From Bacteroides sp. (GTDB lineage: Bacteria; Bacteroidota; Bacteroidia; Bacteroidales; Bacteroidaceae): a DNA stretch of 64,000 nucleotides. The first letter of the stretch is position 1. Each line of letters begins with the position of its first letter. Shown here piece after piece: positions 1 through 8,745 of the stretch. The stretch covers positions 34,377 through 98,376 of the forward strand of contig JAFURM010000026.1 of NCBI GenBank assembly GCA_017471925.1, given 5' to 3'. The position numbers were made by a program, and so were the translations under genes. Under the pieces are notes generated by a model, which was not told the origin of the DNA, made no database searches, and worked only from the letters and a program-made list of their open reading frames with translations.

Positions 1-1
1 A

Positions 2-823
2 GTGCCCGCCTCTCCCATCCACATCACCGGACTGACCTCCAACCTGATGTTGAGAGACTCCTTGCTCTACTGGGCCGACCGTGAATACCTGACCTGCATG
101 GACACTGCGCTCAACGTGCGTTGGAAGGTGGAATTTCCTCAAAGACAGAAGGGGTCTTCGTCACTGATTTTTCAAGACGGAGACAGCCTCTTCATGCTGA
201 ACCTGGGCTATGGATGGAAAGGTGGGCGGAAAAGAAAGACATACGGACGCCCATTCCTGAGTTGCCATGACATGAAAAGCGGCAAACTGAACGGTTATCA
301 CCCCCTCTCTCTCCACAGAGAGCAACTGCAGGACGTGCTCTTCAGCAAAAGGCTCTACATGCTACAGGAAGAGGCCATGTTGCACAAGGAGTACTTTGAA
401 CCTACCGTCAGGATTGCCCCTTGGGAGAAGAAACGACGAGGCAAGCTGAAAGGATTCCTCTCCCGCCATTACTTCGTGGCCAACAAAGAGCGCAGCATGT
501 TCCGTCCCTTGTCTGAAGATATGGACCACTGCCTGGTCTATACGGAGAAGGACAGCATTTACGAAGTGGACAAACAACTGAACATCAAAGCTACCTACAC
601 CTGGACCGACATCTACAAGCCCGAATTTCCCATCGGCGAGGATTACCTTTGTGTGAGCAATCACCTGAAAGAGTATTACTTCATCCACCACATCGGCATG
701 CCCGTGTTCCGCCTGAAACGAAAGTTCAGAGACGCAGCCATCGTGGACGGCATCCTGCTGCTCCTGGATGCCGAACAGGAAGACCATCTGATTTTCATCG
801 ACCTGAAGAAGTGCGTGGAATAG
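2..823 (+). CDS. Hypothetical protein, 5'-partial (possible beta-propeller-like repeats)
   Basis: The reading frame is open from the first bases of the window to a TAG at 821-823, so the true start probably lies upstream and only the C-terminal part is visible. The roughly 270 residues show no catalytic motif I recognise. Several segments of the type 'LLYWADREYLTCMDTALNVRW', 'SIYEVDKQLNIKATYTW' and 'VDGILLLLDAEQEDHLIFID' resemble blades of a PQQ/WD-like propeller, but this is an inference from pattern only. No signal peptide can be judged because the N-terminus is missing. The next gene has its own promoter, so this one is probably not in the same operon. Confidence 0.6.
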   Translation: MPASPIHITGLTSNLMLRDSLLYWADREYLTCMDTALNVRWKVEFPQRQKGSSSLIFQDGDSLFMLNLGYGWKGGRKRKTYGRPFLSCHDMKSGKLNGYHPLSLHREQLQDVLFSKRLYMLQEEAMLHKEYFEPTVRIAPWEKKRRGKLKGFLSRHYFVANKERSMFRPLSEDMDHCLVYTEKDSIYEVDKQLNIKATYTWTDIYKPEFPIGEDYLCVSNHLKEYYFIHHIGMPVFRLKRKFRDAAIVDGILLLLDAEQEDHLIFIDLKKCVE

Positions 824-860
824 GTGTAGGGGCGGACAAGGAAAAGATTTCCGCAGTTCC

Positions 861-892
861 TTTGCAGGATATAAAAACATATCTTATATTTG
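861..892 (+). promoter_or_regulatory. Bacteroidetes-type promoter for the DUF4160-DUF2442 operon
   Basis: TTTG at 861-864 and TATATTTG at 885-892 are separated by 20 bp, matching the Bacteroidetes primary sigma consensus. Transcription would start near 898-900, about 20 nt before the ATG at 918. Confidence 0.7.
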
Positions 893-917
893 TGCCATAA
901 TTGAAAACAAAAGGAAT

Positions 918-1157
918 ATGCCAACAGTTTTGATGTTGTTCGGATTGAAGTTCAGGATTTACACGGCGGAACACCTGCCGCCGCACTGCCATGTGACCAG
1001 CCAGGACGGGCAGGCCAAGTTTGAAATCAAGGACGAAGTCATCCTGATGGAGAACCACGGATTGAAGCCCAAGGACCTGAGCCTTGCAAAGGCCATCCTG
1101 GAAGAAAATCTGGAATTGATTCAAGAGGAATGGAAAAAGCTGCATGGGGAGTTCTGA
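918..1157 (+). CDS. DUF4160 domain protein
   Basis: This 79-residue protein fits the DUF4160 family in length and in its motifs: FGLKFRIYTAEHLPPHCHV near residues 8-26 and a C-terminal helix (LELIQEEWKKLHGEF). The family is short and cytosolic, with a conserved HLPPHCHV-type stretch; its biochemical activity is not established as far as I know. The gene is the first of a transcription unit with the DUF2442-type gene 33 nt downstream. DUF4160 and DUF2442 genes are frequently found side by side, which has suggested a paired or toxin-antitoxin-like module; that role is inference here. A hairpin spans its stop codon. Confidence 0.85.
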   Translation: MPTVLMLFGLKFRIYTAEHLPPHCHVTSQDGQAKFEIKDEVILMENHGLKPKDLSLAKAILEENLELIQEEWKKLHGEF

Positions 1158-1185
1158 ACCCCATGCCCGGCATAAGGAAAGGAGG
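1142..1185 (+). promoter_or_regulatory. Hairpin over stop codon and unusually strong Shine-Dalgarno between the paired genes
   Basis: GCATGGGG (1142-1149) pairs perfectly with CCCCATGC (1159-1166), placing the TGA of the DUF4160 gene in the loop. It is followed by AAAGGAGG at 1178-1185, five bases before the ATG at 1191. A strong SD is rare in this window and may set the ratio of the two products. Confidence 0.55.
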
Positions 1186-1190
1186 CTGAC

Positions 1191-1610
1191 ATGAAGATGA
1201 ACATTCTTAAGCTGTGGTTCAAGGACGGACGCATCTATGTGACGAACAACAAGGGCGAGACCCTCTACCAGTCGCTGAAATTCTATCCGCGCCTGCTGGT
1301 CGCCACCGACGAGCAGCGGCAGGCGTATGAGTTCGAGCCCTTCGGCATTCATTGGGAGTGCATCGACGAGGACATGAGCTACGAAAGCTTCTACTACGAA
1401 GACACCAAGGAACCGGCACCGGGCATACAGGACGCGTTCCTCTCGAACCCGGAACTGAACATCTCGGCCGTGGCACGCCGCATGGGCATCCAGCAAAGCC
1501 TGTTGGCCAGCTACATCAAGGGCACCAAGACCCCCTCGCCGGAACGCCGCAAGCTGATTCTGGACACCATACACGAAATAGGCAGCTCACTAATGGCTGT
1601 CTCGTTCTGA
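1191..1610 (+). CDS. DUF2442-type protein with C-terminal helix-turn-helix
   Basis: The N-terminal half (residues 1-70; 'LWFKDGRIYVTNNKGETLYQSL', 'FYPRLLVATDEQRQAYEF') matches the small DUF2442 fold. The C-terminal part (about 90-135; 'LNISAVARRMGIQQSLLASYIKG', 'SPERRKLILDTIHEIG') reads as an XRE-like helix-turn-helix, as expected for a DNA-binding antitoxin or autoregulator. ATG 1191 is preceded by a strong SD; a second ATG at 1197 is possible. It follows the DUF4160 gene by 33 nt and precedes the ArgE-like gene by 13 nt, so all three are probably co-transcribed. The partnership with DUF4160 is known from neighbourhood; a toxin-antitoxin function is not shown. Confidence 0.8.
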   Translation: MKMNILKLWFKDGRIYVTNNKGETLYQSLKFYPRLLVATDEQRQAYEFEPFGIHWECIDEDMSYESFYYEDTKEPAPGIQDAFLSNPELNISAVARRMGIQQSLLASYIKGTKTPSPERRKLILDTIHEIGSSLMAVSF

Positions 1611-1623
1611 GAAAAACATCTGT

Positions 1624-2697
1624 ATGAAAACTGACCTGACATATCTCACTGATGAAGCGACTGCCCTGCTGCAGTCGCTCATCGCCATTCCCTCGGTGAG
1701 TCGCGACGAGGAGAAGGCCGCCGACTGCCTGCAGCACTACCTGGAACGGAAAGGCATGCAGACGAAACGGCAAGGCAACAACGTGTGGTGTCTCGCTCCC
1801 CGGTTCGCCTCCGGAAAGCCGACCCTGCTGCTGAACTCCCACATAGACACTGTGAAGCCCGTGGCCGGATGGCAACGGCAACCTTTCACTCCCGTACTGG
1901 AAGAGAAGGACAAACTCTATGGCCTGGGCAGCAACGATGCCGGTGCCAGCGTGGTGAGCCTGCTGCAGGTGTTCCTCTGCCTGTGCGAAAGCGAGCAGAG
2001 CTACAACCTCGTCTATCTGGCTTCGTGCGAAGAGGAGGTGTCGGGCAAGGGAGGGATAGAGAGCGTGCTGCCCCTGCTTCCTCCCATAGACTTTGCCATC
2101 GTGGGCGAGCCTACGGACATGCATCCCGCCATTGCCGAGAAGGGGCTGATGGTGATAGACGTGACGGCCACGGGACGTTCCGGCCATGCCGCACGCAACG
2201 AGGGAGAGAATGCCATCTACAAGGTGCTGGACGACATCGCCTGGTTCCGCGACTACCGCTTTCCCAAGGAATCACCCTTGCTGGGACCGGTGAAGATGAG
2301 TGTCACCGTACTCAATGCCGGCACGCAGCACAACGTTATCCCTGACCGCTGCACCTTCACCGTGGACATCCGCAGCAACGAGTGCTACACCAATCAGGAG
2401 CTGTTTGACGAAATAGCAAGCCACATTCACTGTACGCCCCAGGCCCGTTCTTTCCGCCTCGGCTCTTCCCACGTCTCGCCGGAACATCCGCTCGTAAGGC
2501 GTGCCGTAGCCCTGGGGCGCACTCCCTTCGGCTCTCCCACCCTGAGCGACCAGGCGCTGATGTCCTTCCCCTCCATGAAGATGGGGCCCGGACAGAGCAG
2601 CCGCTCGCATACGGCTGATGAGTTTATCCATATTCACGAAATAGCCGAAGCCATCCGCCTCTACCTGGAGCTATTGGACGGGGCGGAGGTGAAGTAG
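1624..2697 (+). CDS. argE: M20-family deacylase, ArgE-like (N-acetyl/N-succinyl ornithine or citrulline deacylase)
   Basis: At 357 residues this is a complete M20 metallopeptidase-type deacylase. The metal-site motifs are visible: SHIDT (His73, Asp75), SNDAG (Asp105), CEEE (136-138, with the general base Glu) and GEPT (Glu162), followed by a dimerisation domain that starts with the GRSGHAARNEG motif. In Bacteroides the corresponding enzyme acts in an arginine pathway that uses N-succinylated intermediates, so the substrate could be an N-acyl ornithine or N-acyl citrulline; sequence alone does not decide. It is cytosolic (no signal peptide) and lies 13 nt after the DUF2442-type gene, an unusual upstream neighbour. 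Confidence 0.85.
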   Translation: MKTDLTYLTDEATALLQSLIAIPSVSRDEEKAADCLQHYLERKGMQTKRQGNNVWCLAPRFASGKPTLLLNSHIDTVKPVAGWQRQPFTPVLEEKDKLYGLGSNDAGASVVSLLQVFLCLCESEQSYNLVYLASCEEEVSGKGGIESVLPLLPPIDFAIVGEPTDMHPAIAEKGLMVIDVTATGRSGHAARNEGENAIYKVLDDIAWFRDYRFPKESPLLGPVKMSVTVLNAGTQHNVIPDRCTFTVDIRSNECYTNQELFDEIASHIHCTPQARSFRLGSSHVSPEHPLVRRAVALGRTPFGSPTLSDQALMSFPSMKMGPGQSSRSHTADEFIHIHEIAEAIRLYLELLDGAEVK

Positions 2698-2725
2698 GAA
2701 AAAGCAAAATCAATGTATAAATTAT

Positions 2726-2776
2726 GTAGAATTTACACCGTTACGCAGAATTTATACAAAATCAAATGTAGAATTT
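2726..2776. repeat. Short imperfect direct repeats of G(T/C)AGAATTT in a convergent gap
   Basis: Copies start at 2726, 2745 and 2768 (spacing 19 and 23) between two convergent genes. The core AATT is palindromic. It may be a degenerate array or a termination region; no clear hairpin with a T-run is seen. Confidence 0.35.
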
Positions 2777-2823
2777 GAGTGCTATCCATCGTTGGAAAGG
2801 TGAAGGTTTCCACTGTTCAAGCC

Positions 2824-3729
2824 CTATAAGGACGGATATTTGCCCAAGCGTTCCTTTACGCCGTCACGATAGGCCTGCCACAGGCGGGGAATGTCGGAGA
2901 AGCGGTAGGCTTTGCTGAAGGGGGCGGTGAAGAGGGCCGTAAGCAGATAGCCGGAGACTCCGATGAAGCTGCGCAGGTGGCGCACGGCCCAGTTGCGCCC
3001 ATAATGATGGTTCAGGTAGGCCGAATTGCGGATGTGATAGAAGCGTTTCCATTTCTTCTTCCTGTTGCGCTCGGCCCAGGTGTCGTTGCTGAAGAACTTC
3101 TGCTTGTCCATCAGGGCCTGGGGCACATAGAGAATCTTGTAGCCGGCCAGGACGGCACGCAGGCAGTAATCGGTGTCGTCGCAGAAGATGAAGAGTTCCT
3201 TGTTGGGCAGTCCTATCTGTGCCACAGCCTCGCGCCTGATGCAGAGGCCCTCAAAGGCAGTGCCGGCCACCTCGGTGGGAGCCGTAATCTCCTCGCCTGC
3301 CAACTTGCCGCGATACATGGAGGCCAAGGGATTGGTGAGGTTGTAGTTCCTGAAGTCAGAGGTGAAGATTTCGCCTTCCAACAGGCGGCGGGGGGCCAAT
3401 ATGCCCACGTGAGGATAGTCGGCATGGCGCATCATCTGCTCCAGACAGTCGGCACGGGGAAAGACATCATCGTCCATGCACCAGGTCCAGTCGGGCTGCA
3501 GACGGGCCGCTTCGCGGATGCCGGTGCAGAAGCCGCCCGAACCTCCCACGTTCTCCTGATGGATAACGGTGAGTCCCTCTTCGGCATCTAACCATTCGGC
3601 CGTGCCGTCGGTGCTGCCGTTGTTCACTACGATGATGCCAGACAGGGGCTTGTTCCTGCGCAGGCAGGCGATGTTGCGTTTCAATAACTCCAGGCGGTTG
3701 TATGTCACGACTACAGCGATAATCTTCAT
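2824..3729 (-). CDS. Family 2 glycosyltransferase, galactofuranosyltransferase-like
   Basis: The protein starts MKIIAVVVTYNRLELL and shows the GT-A features of family 2: VVTYNR at the N-terminus, VVNNGSTDGTAEWL near 33-46, QENVGGSGGF near 56-65 and the metal-binding DDD inside WCMDDDVFPR near 85. The GGSGGF stretch and the tail FFSNDTWAERNRKKKWKRFYHIRNS resemble GlfT2-type galactofuranosyltransferases. ATG 3729 is chosen because the longer frame begins with TTG at 3744. It ends the minus-strand cluster that includes UDP-galactopyranose mutase (4536-5651), which would supply UDP-galactofuranose. Cytosolic face of the inner membrane, no transmembrane segments. Confidence 0.88.
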   Translation of the reverse strand: MKIIAVVVTYNRLELLKRNIACLRRNKPLSGIIVVNNGSTDGTAEWLDAEEGLTVIHQENVGGSGGFCTGIREAARLQPDWTWCMDDDVFPRADCLEQMMRHADYPHVGILAPRRLLEGEIFTSDFRNYNLTNPLASMYRGKLAGEEITAPTEVAGTAFEGLCIRREAVAQIGLPNKELFIFCDDTDYCLRAVLAGYKILYVPQALMDKQKFFSNDTWAERNRKKKWKRFYHIRNSAYLNHHYGRNWAVRHLRSFIGVSGYLLTALFTAPFSKAYRFSDIPRLWQAYRDGVKERLGKYPSL

Positions 3730-3762
3730 AGGGACTTTCTTCAATGGATTAGGGGGAATGAA

Positions 3763-4509
3763 TCAATATTTACCGTCTATCAGGCCCGGTTGCACGCGGC
3801 GATAGGCGGCCATCAGGCGACAGCACTCCTCGGCATCGAAGCCTCGCAGACGGGCATATTCCTCGGCAATGAGGGCGTGCATGCGGGGGGTGGCGGGCAG
3901 GCGTTCCAGGTTCTTGCAGCCGGCCTTGAGGCCGATGCGCCCCACGTGCATGCGGTTGAGGTCTACAATCTCTATACGGACGGTGCCGTCCTCGTCACGC
4001 CCGAAGAGGATATTGCCGCGACCGTAATCCTTGTGGGCATAGCCGTGCTCGTGCAGGGTGGCCGTGACGCGGCCTATGGCACGCATCACCTCGTCTTCGT
4101 AGGGGAACTTGCGCTCGAAAAGCTCGCTGTAGACGTGGGGACAGCGGGATTCCTCGCTGATGTAGTAGCTCCGGTCGAAGAGAAGGCCGCTACGCACGTT
4201 GACGTAACCCACGGGAGCCGGCGTGCCTACGCCTATACTGAGGTAGATGACGGCATTGTCATAGGAACGCTTGGCCTTGCTGGGACGGAAGATGCCGTAG
4301 ACAAAACGATTGATGAGATGGGGGGCATGGAAGGACTTCACGACATAGCGCTTGCCCTCGTGCTCCATGACCCGCAGCTCGTTGCGTCCCTGATAGATGA
4401 CGCTCCCCTCGCCCCGCTCAAAGCGGTCGGGCACGGAGGCCACGAAGGGTCTCAGCGCTTCAAAGGAGGGATTGACGACGAGGGTCATGGGATGGAATAT
4501 CTGTTTCAT
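3763..4509 (-). CDS. Lipopolysaccharide core kinase-like protein (Kdo/WaaP family)
   Basis: This 248-residue protein has a compact protein-kinase-like fold. Visible motifs are the lysine in KRYVVKSFH (about 56-61), the catalytic loop HEHGYAHKDYGRGNILF (around 153-169) and a metal-binding VDLNRMHVG (around 181-189). These match the Kdo/WaaP/YrbL group of sugar kinases that phosphorylate LPS or other glycolipid sugars at the inner membrane. It lies 27 nt from the mutase gene upstream and 33 nt from the glycosyltransferase downstream, so it belongs to the surface-glycan operon. The acceptor sugar cannot be told from sequence. Confidence 0.82.
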   Translation of the reverse strand: MKQIFHPMTLVVNPSFEALRPFVASVPDRFERGEGSVIYQGRNELRVMEHEGKRYVVKSFHAPHLINRFVYGIFRPSKAKRSYDNAVIYLSIGVGTPAPVGYVNVRSGLLFDRSYYISEESRCPHVYSELFERKFPYEDEVMRAIGRVTATLHEHGYAHKDYGRGNILFGRDEDGTVRIEIVDLNRMHVGRIGLKAGCKNLERLPATPRMHALIAEEYARLRGFDAEECCRLMAAYRRVQPGLIDGKY

Positions 4510-4535
4510 AACTCGGTGATTCTGGATGAGGTTGT

Positions 4536-5651
4536 TCAGGATGGGGAGAGTTCTTTCCCGGCCAGTTCCAGGGCAGCGGCCACCGTGTCGTCCATGTCGG
4601 CATAGGTATACAGGGCCAAGCGTCCGCCAAGAAGCAGGCGGGGCGAGGCGGCGGCCAGCTCACGATAGCGGGCAAAGAGGGCCGAATTGGCGGCATCGTT
4701 CACGGGATAGTAAGGCTCCTTACCGGGAGCGAAACTGTCGGGATATTCACGGGTGATGACGGTGGTGGGTTGCTGGCCGAAGTCGAAGTGTTTGTGCTCG
4801 ATGATGCGGGTGTAGGGCACTTCGCGGGCGGTGTAGTTCACCACGGCATTGCCCTGGAAGTCGGGGCGGGGAAGGTGTTCGTGCTCGAAGCGCAGGCTGC
4901 GATACTCTAAGCGGCCCAGGCTGTAGCCGAAGAGGGCATCTATCTGTCCGGTGAAGAGCACCTTGTCGGCCAGGGCATCCAGTTCCTCACGATGCAGCAG
5001 ATAGTCGGTCTCCGTACGCACATCGGCTCCCGCCAACAGGGCCTGTATCAGCGGATTGTATCCACCGTGGGGAATGCCCTGATAGGGGTCGTTGAAGTAG
5101 TTGTTGTCGAAGGTGAAGCGCAGGGGCACACGCCTGATGATGAAGGCCGGCAGTTCCTTGGCCGGGCGTCCCCACTGCTTTTCGGTATATCCCTTGATGA
5201 GTGTGCGGTAGATATCCTCGCCACACAGTTTCAGGGCCTGTTCCTCCAGGTTGGCAGGCTGTTCAATGTGGGCATAGGCACTGCGCTGCTCCTCTATCTT
5301 GGCACGGGCCTCGTCGGGGGTCTTCACGCCCCACAGCTGGTAGAAGGTATTCATGTTGAAGGGCAGGTTGTAGAGCCGGCCTTCATAGTTGGCAATGGGG
5401 GAGTTGGTGTAGCGGTTGAACTCCACAAAGCGGTTCACGTAGTTCCACACCTGCTTGTTGTCGGTATGGAAAATGTGTGCGCCATACTTGTGTACCTGTA
5501 TGCCTTCCACAGCTTCGCAATAGATGTTTCCGCCCACGTGGCTTCGTTTGTCTACCACCAACACGCGCCGTCCGGCATCCAGTGCCTCACGTGCAAACAC
5601 AGCGCCAAAGAGACCTGCGCCTACTATCAGATAGTCATATTGTTTCTTCAT
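4536..5651 (-). CDS. glf: UDP-galactopyranose mutase
   Basis: The protein is 371 residues, the normal length for bacterial Glf. It starts MKKQYDYLIVGAGLFGAVFA, an FAD-binding GxGxxG motif, followed by DKRSHVGGNIY and HKYGAHIFHTDNKQVW, which are hallmarks of this family, and by RTLIKGYTEKQWG around residue 150. It interconverts UDP-galactopyranose and UDP-galactofuranose using reduced FAD. Galactofuranose is then incorporated by transferases such as the one encoded downstream. The ATG at 5651 lies 7 bp after the stop of the preceding glycosyltransferase gene. Confidence 0.95.
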   Translation of the reverse strand: MKKQYDYLIVGAGLFGAVFAREALDAGRRVLVVDKRSHVGGNIYCEAVEGIQVHKYGAHIFHTDNKQVWNYVNRFVEFNRYTNSPIANYEGRLYNLPFNMNTFYQLWGVKTPDEARAKIEEQRSAYAHIEQPANLEEQALKLCGEDIYRTLIKGYTEKQWGRPAKELPAFIIRRVPLRFTFDNNYFNDPYQGIPHGGYNPLIQALLAGADVRTETDYLLHREELDALADKVLFTGQIDALFGYSLGRLEYRSLRFEHEHLPRPDFQGNAVVNYTAREVPYTRIIEHKHFDFGQQPTTVITREYPDSFAPGKEPYYPVNDAANSALFARYRELAAASPRLLLGGRLALYTYADMDDTVAAALELAGKELSPS

Positions 5652-5658
5652 ATGGCCC

Positions 5659-6375
5659 TCAAATTTTGTCTAATCCCTTAGTGAACTTCAGCCAATAATA
5701 TTTCAGGGGATTGGTGTACTTCAGTTGTTTCCAGGGGCGGCTGCCGTGAGGTCTGTGCCACACGGGCAGATTGGTGAACAGGTAGTTCTTGAAGCCGTGC
5801 TTCAAGGATTGGTGGCTGATGGTGACGTCGTGCCAATGCTTCTCGGGATTGAGCAGGTGGAAGTCGAAAGCCTGCAGATAGGCCGGTGTGAGCAACGTAC
5901 AGCAGAAGCTGAAGCGCTTGCGGGTGGCAAAGACGGCGTTTTCCCGTCCTTTGGCATAGAGATAGGGGAAGTTGATGCGTCCCTCCTCGTCCACAGTCAC
6001 GGCTGCCGCCATGCCGCAGTCTATCCGCTGCCGGGCTCCATCCACCAGTGCCTGCAAGGTATCGGGCTTCACCAGCACATCCGACTCCACAATCACCAGT
6101 GCTGCCTCGTCCTGCAACGCCTCGCGCTGAGCGGTCTGCAACACCAGCAGGTAGTTGGGCGAGGGATGGTCGGTCACGTCGGCCAGGTTCACCAGCCGGA
6201 AGCCCAACCGCTCTGCCGCCTCTTGCAGGCGCAGCGTGTTCTCGGGCGTACTGAAATCATTGTAGATGGTGTATGTGAAAGGTAACGTCAGTTCCGAAGC
6301 CATGATGGCTTCAGCCGTCTGCAGCGTCAGGTCAATGGAATCCTTTACAGGGGTAATGATGTGAATGCTGTTCAT
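5659..6375 (-). CDS. Family 2 glycosyltransferase
   Basis: The product starts MNSIHIITPVKDSIDLTLQ and has a GT-A style N-terminal half with YNDFSTPENT near 36-45 and an acidic metal-binding motif, VIVESDVLVKPDTL, near 93-106. The C-terminal part ends with FTNLPVWHRPHGSRPWKQL. The start is set at ATG 6375; the open frame continues to 6468, but a well-formed promoter (6438-6469) overlaps that extension, so the shorter form is strongly preferred. It is the first gene of the four-gene glycan operon (glycosyltransferase, glf, kinase, glycosyltransferase). The donor sugar is unknown. Confidence 0.85.
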   Translation of the reverse strand: MNSIHIITPVKDSIDLTLQTAEAIMASELTLPFTYTIYNDFSTPENTLRLQEAAERLGFRLVNLADVTDHPSPNYLLVLQTAQREALQDEAALVIVESDVLVKPDTLQALVDGARQRIDCGMAAAVTVDEEGRINFPYLYAKGRENAVFATRKRFSFCCTLLTPAYLQAFDFHLLNPEKHWHDVTISHQSLKHGFKNYLFTNLPVWHRPHGSRPWKQLKYTNPLKYYWLKFTKGLDKI

Positions 6376-6437
6376 TGAGTCAGAGGTTTGACGCTCAATC
6401 TGAATCCTGTTCCGATTAAACGTTCTTTTTAGTTGGG

Positions 6438-6469
6438 CAAAGATAATCCTCTCTTTTGAAACAGCCAAA
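6438..6469 (-). promoter_or_regulatory. Promoter of the glf glycan operon
   Basis: On the minus strand TTTG (6466-6469) and TATCTTTG (6438-6445) are separated by 20 bp, an excellent Bacteroidetes promoter. Transcription would start near 6430, giving a leader of about 55 nt to ATG 6375. Confidence 0.8.
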
Positions 6470-6573
6470 TTATTGCTTCATATAATCAAATTCCGCTCCT
6501 GAAAGAGTCATCCAACGACTCCTGAAGGCCTGCATCGGACATTGCCTACTCGCTGACGATTATTTTGTGCAAC

Positions 6574-8739
6574 TCAACGCACAAGGTTGAACTCTTCGAT
6601 GAGGTGGGAGGCGTGGCCGATACGCTCCATGACGAAGAGGATGTAGCGCACGTCCACACCGATGCAACGCTGGGTGCGAGGCTCATAGAGGAGGTCGCTG
6701 CTCATGGCTTCCCAATTGCCGTCGAAGGCCAGGCCGAGCAGTTCGCCACGGGCGTTGAACATGGGGCTGCCACTGTTTCCACCGGTGATGTCGTTGTTGG
6801 AAATGAAGCAGACGCGCATGTCGCCCTGTTCGTCGGCATAGGGACCGAAGTCACGGGAGGAGAGCTGACGAAGCACCTGGGGCTGCACGGCAAAGTCTAC
6901 ATCGCCGGCATGAGCCTTGACTTTCTGGAGGATGCCACGGGAAGTGGTGTAGTAGTCGTAGTGGGCACCGTCGAAGGGGTCGTAACCGCCCACCGCACCG
7001 AAACTGAGGCGCATGGAGGAGTTGGCATCGGGATAGAAGTTGCGCTCGCTGTACATGCGGCGCACGGCCTGGGTCAGCAGTCGTTCGCCACGGGTCACCA
7101 CCTGAGTGGGTTCCTTGAGCTGCATCTCCATCTCAAAGTACTTGGTGAGCAGGTCTATGCAGAGGTTGATGGCGGGGTCTTCGAAGAGGACGTAAGTGGT
7201 GTCGTTGGCCAGGAAACGGCGCAGTCCCTCCTTGGAATCCATCAGGGAGTGTTCGTAGAGGGTGTCCACATAGGCTTGCTCGGAGCCGCCGAAACGGCTG
7301 TCTACGGCATGACAAGGCTCGGGCCAGTAGAGGGTATCCACCCGCTGGCGATATTCGCGAAGCAGGGCGGTGAAGACCTCCCGGTCTATCTGTTCGTCCA
7401 TGTTGTCATACTTTTCCACCATCTTCTTCAAGGCTGTGATTACCTGCTCTTCTTCGCCCTCAAAGTCAAGGTTCAGCAGCATGAGGGCCTGCTGTACCAA
7501 TTCGGGACCGTTGAAGAAGGTTTCCACGAAATAGGCCTGTGCACGGGTCACGTCGCGACGGTTTCTATAGGCCAGTTCCAGATCGGTGAAGAGAGGGAGC
7601 AGGCCGGACATCCCTTCGTCGGAGCGGACATCGGTAAGCTGCGATTTTTCCCGAATCCATCGGTGAAGTTCCTGCTCCATGGCGCGTTTCTTGTCCAGGA
7701 CATTCAGGCGGCGGATGGCACGGTTCACACCGATGCTGTTCTTCCAATAGTTGGAGCTTTCGTCATACTTGGAGGCATACTTGATGCGGATGTCTTCGCG
7801 GCGGTCCATCTCGCGCTTCCAGATGGCTTGCTTGACACCACGGATGTCGATGCGGGCCTGGTTGTCGCAGGCCATCATCTCTTCGATGCCATAGGAGGAG
7901 AGGTAGCGCTCGGTAGTGCCGGGATAGCCCAAGGTCATGCAGAAGGAGCCTTCGCGATAGCCTTCCAAGGAGACGGGGGCCACGTAGGCGGGACGATAGG
8001 GGACATTGTCGGGCGAGTAGTCGGCCGGACGGTTGTCCCGGTCGGCATAGATGCGGAAGACGCAGAAGTCGCCCGTGTGGCGCGGCCACTCCCAGTTGTC
8101 CTTGTCCCAGCCGAACTTACCGATGGAGCTGGGCGGGGCAAAGACCAGGCGCACATCGTAGAAGTCGCGATAGACAGAGAGCCAGAACTCGTTGCCGCCA
8201 TAATAGGGGTCTACCACGCCCACCAAGGTGCTGTCGGCCAGGGAGACCTCCTGACCGATGGCCATCATGACGGAGTCTACGGCGACGGTGCGCTCGCTCT
8301 CGCTCATGGAGGGGGAGACCACACTGAGCACACGCGGGGTGACATCCTCCGTGCGCAACAGGAAGCGGACGTAGAGTTCGGGATTGGGCAGCTCTTCCTC
8401 ACGGGTACGGGCCACGAAGCCGTCCTGTATGTAGTCGTGCTCCACGGTGGAGTGCTGCTGCACACACTGGAAACCGCAATGGTGGTTGGTGAGGAGCAGG
8501 CCGTCGGGACTGACGACCACGCCCGTGCAGAATCCGCCGAAGCTGACCACGGCATCCTTCAGCGAGGGTTTCTTGGGGTCATAGAGTTTCTTGGCCGGCA
8601 GTTTCAGGCCCAGTTCCTTCATGCTGCGGCGGGTCTGCTTGTTCAGGTTGCCCAGCATCCACATGCCTTCATCGGCCCGGATGGAGGAGACCAGCGTCAG
8701 GAGCATGGCCAGGAGGAGAAGTTTAGGAGTTGTCTTCAT
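6574..8739 (-). CDS. dpp7: S46-family dipeptidyl-peptidase, DPP7 type
   Basis: This 721-residue secreted serine peptidase begins with a signal peptide (MKTTPKLLLLAMLLTLVSSIRA). The chymotrypsin-like double barrel is shown by FCTGVVVSPDGLLLTNHHCG (catalytic His at 86/87) and ITGGNSGSP (catalytic Ser656). In the S46 family, DPP11 enzymes carry Arg 18 residues after the catalytic Ser and prefer Asp/Glu at P1, whereas DPP7 has Gly there. Here that position is Gly674 (FDGNWE), so a DPP7-like preference for hydrophobic P1 residues is inferred. It would release dipeptides from oligopeptides in the periplasm. It is the last gene of a run that starts at ruvB, 6 nt after the flippase gene. Confidence 0.92.
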   Translation of the reverse strand: MKTTPKLLLLAMLLTLVSSIRADEGMWMLGNLNKQTRRSMKELGLKLPAKKLYDPKKPSLKDAVVSFGGFCTGVVVSPDGLLLTNHHCGFQCVQQHSTVEHDYIQDGFVARTREEELPNPELYVRFLLRTEDVTPRVLSVVSPSMSESERTVAVDSVMMAIGQEVSLADSTLVGVVDPYYGGNEFWLSVYRDFYDVRLVFAPPSSIGKFGWDKDNWEWPRHTGDFCVFRIYADRDNRPADYSPDNVPYRPAYVAPVSLEGYREGSFCMTLGYPGTTERYLSSYGIEEMMACDNQARIDIRGVKQAIWKREMDRREDIRIKYASKYDESSNYWKNSIGVNRAIRRLNVLDKKRAMEQELHRWIREKSQLTDVRSDEGMSGLLPLFTDLELAYRNRRDVTRAQAYFVETFFNGPELVQQALMLLNLDFEGEEEQVITALKKMVEKYDNMDEQIDREVFTALLREYRQRVDTLYWPEPCHAVDSRFGGSEQAYVDTLYEHSLMDSKEGLRRFLANDTTYVLFEDPAINLCIDLLTKYFEMEMQLKEPTQVVTRGERLLTQAVRRMYSERNFYPDANSSMRLSFGAVGGYDPFDGAHYDYYTTSRGILQKVKAHAGDVDFAVQPQVLRQLSSRDFGPYADEQGDMRVCFISNNDITGGNSGSPMFNARGELLGLAFDGNWEAMSSDLLYEPRTQRCIGVDVRYILFVMERIGHASHLIEEFNLVR

Positions 8740-8745
8740 GGCAGA

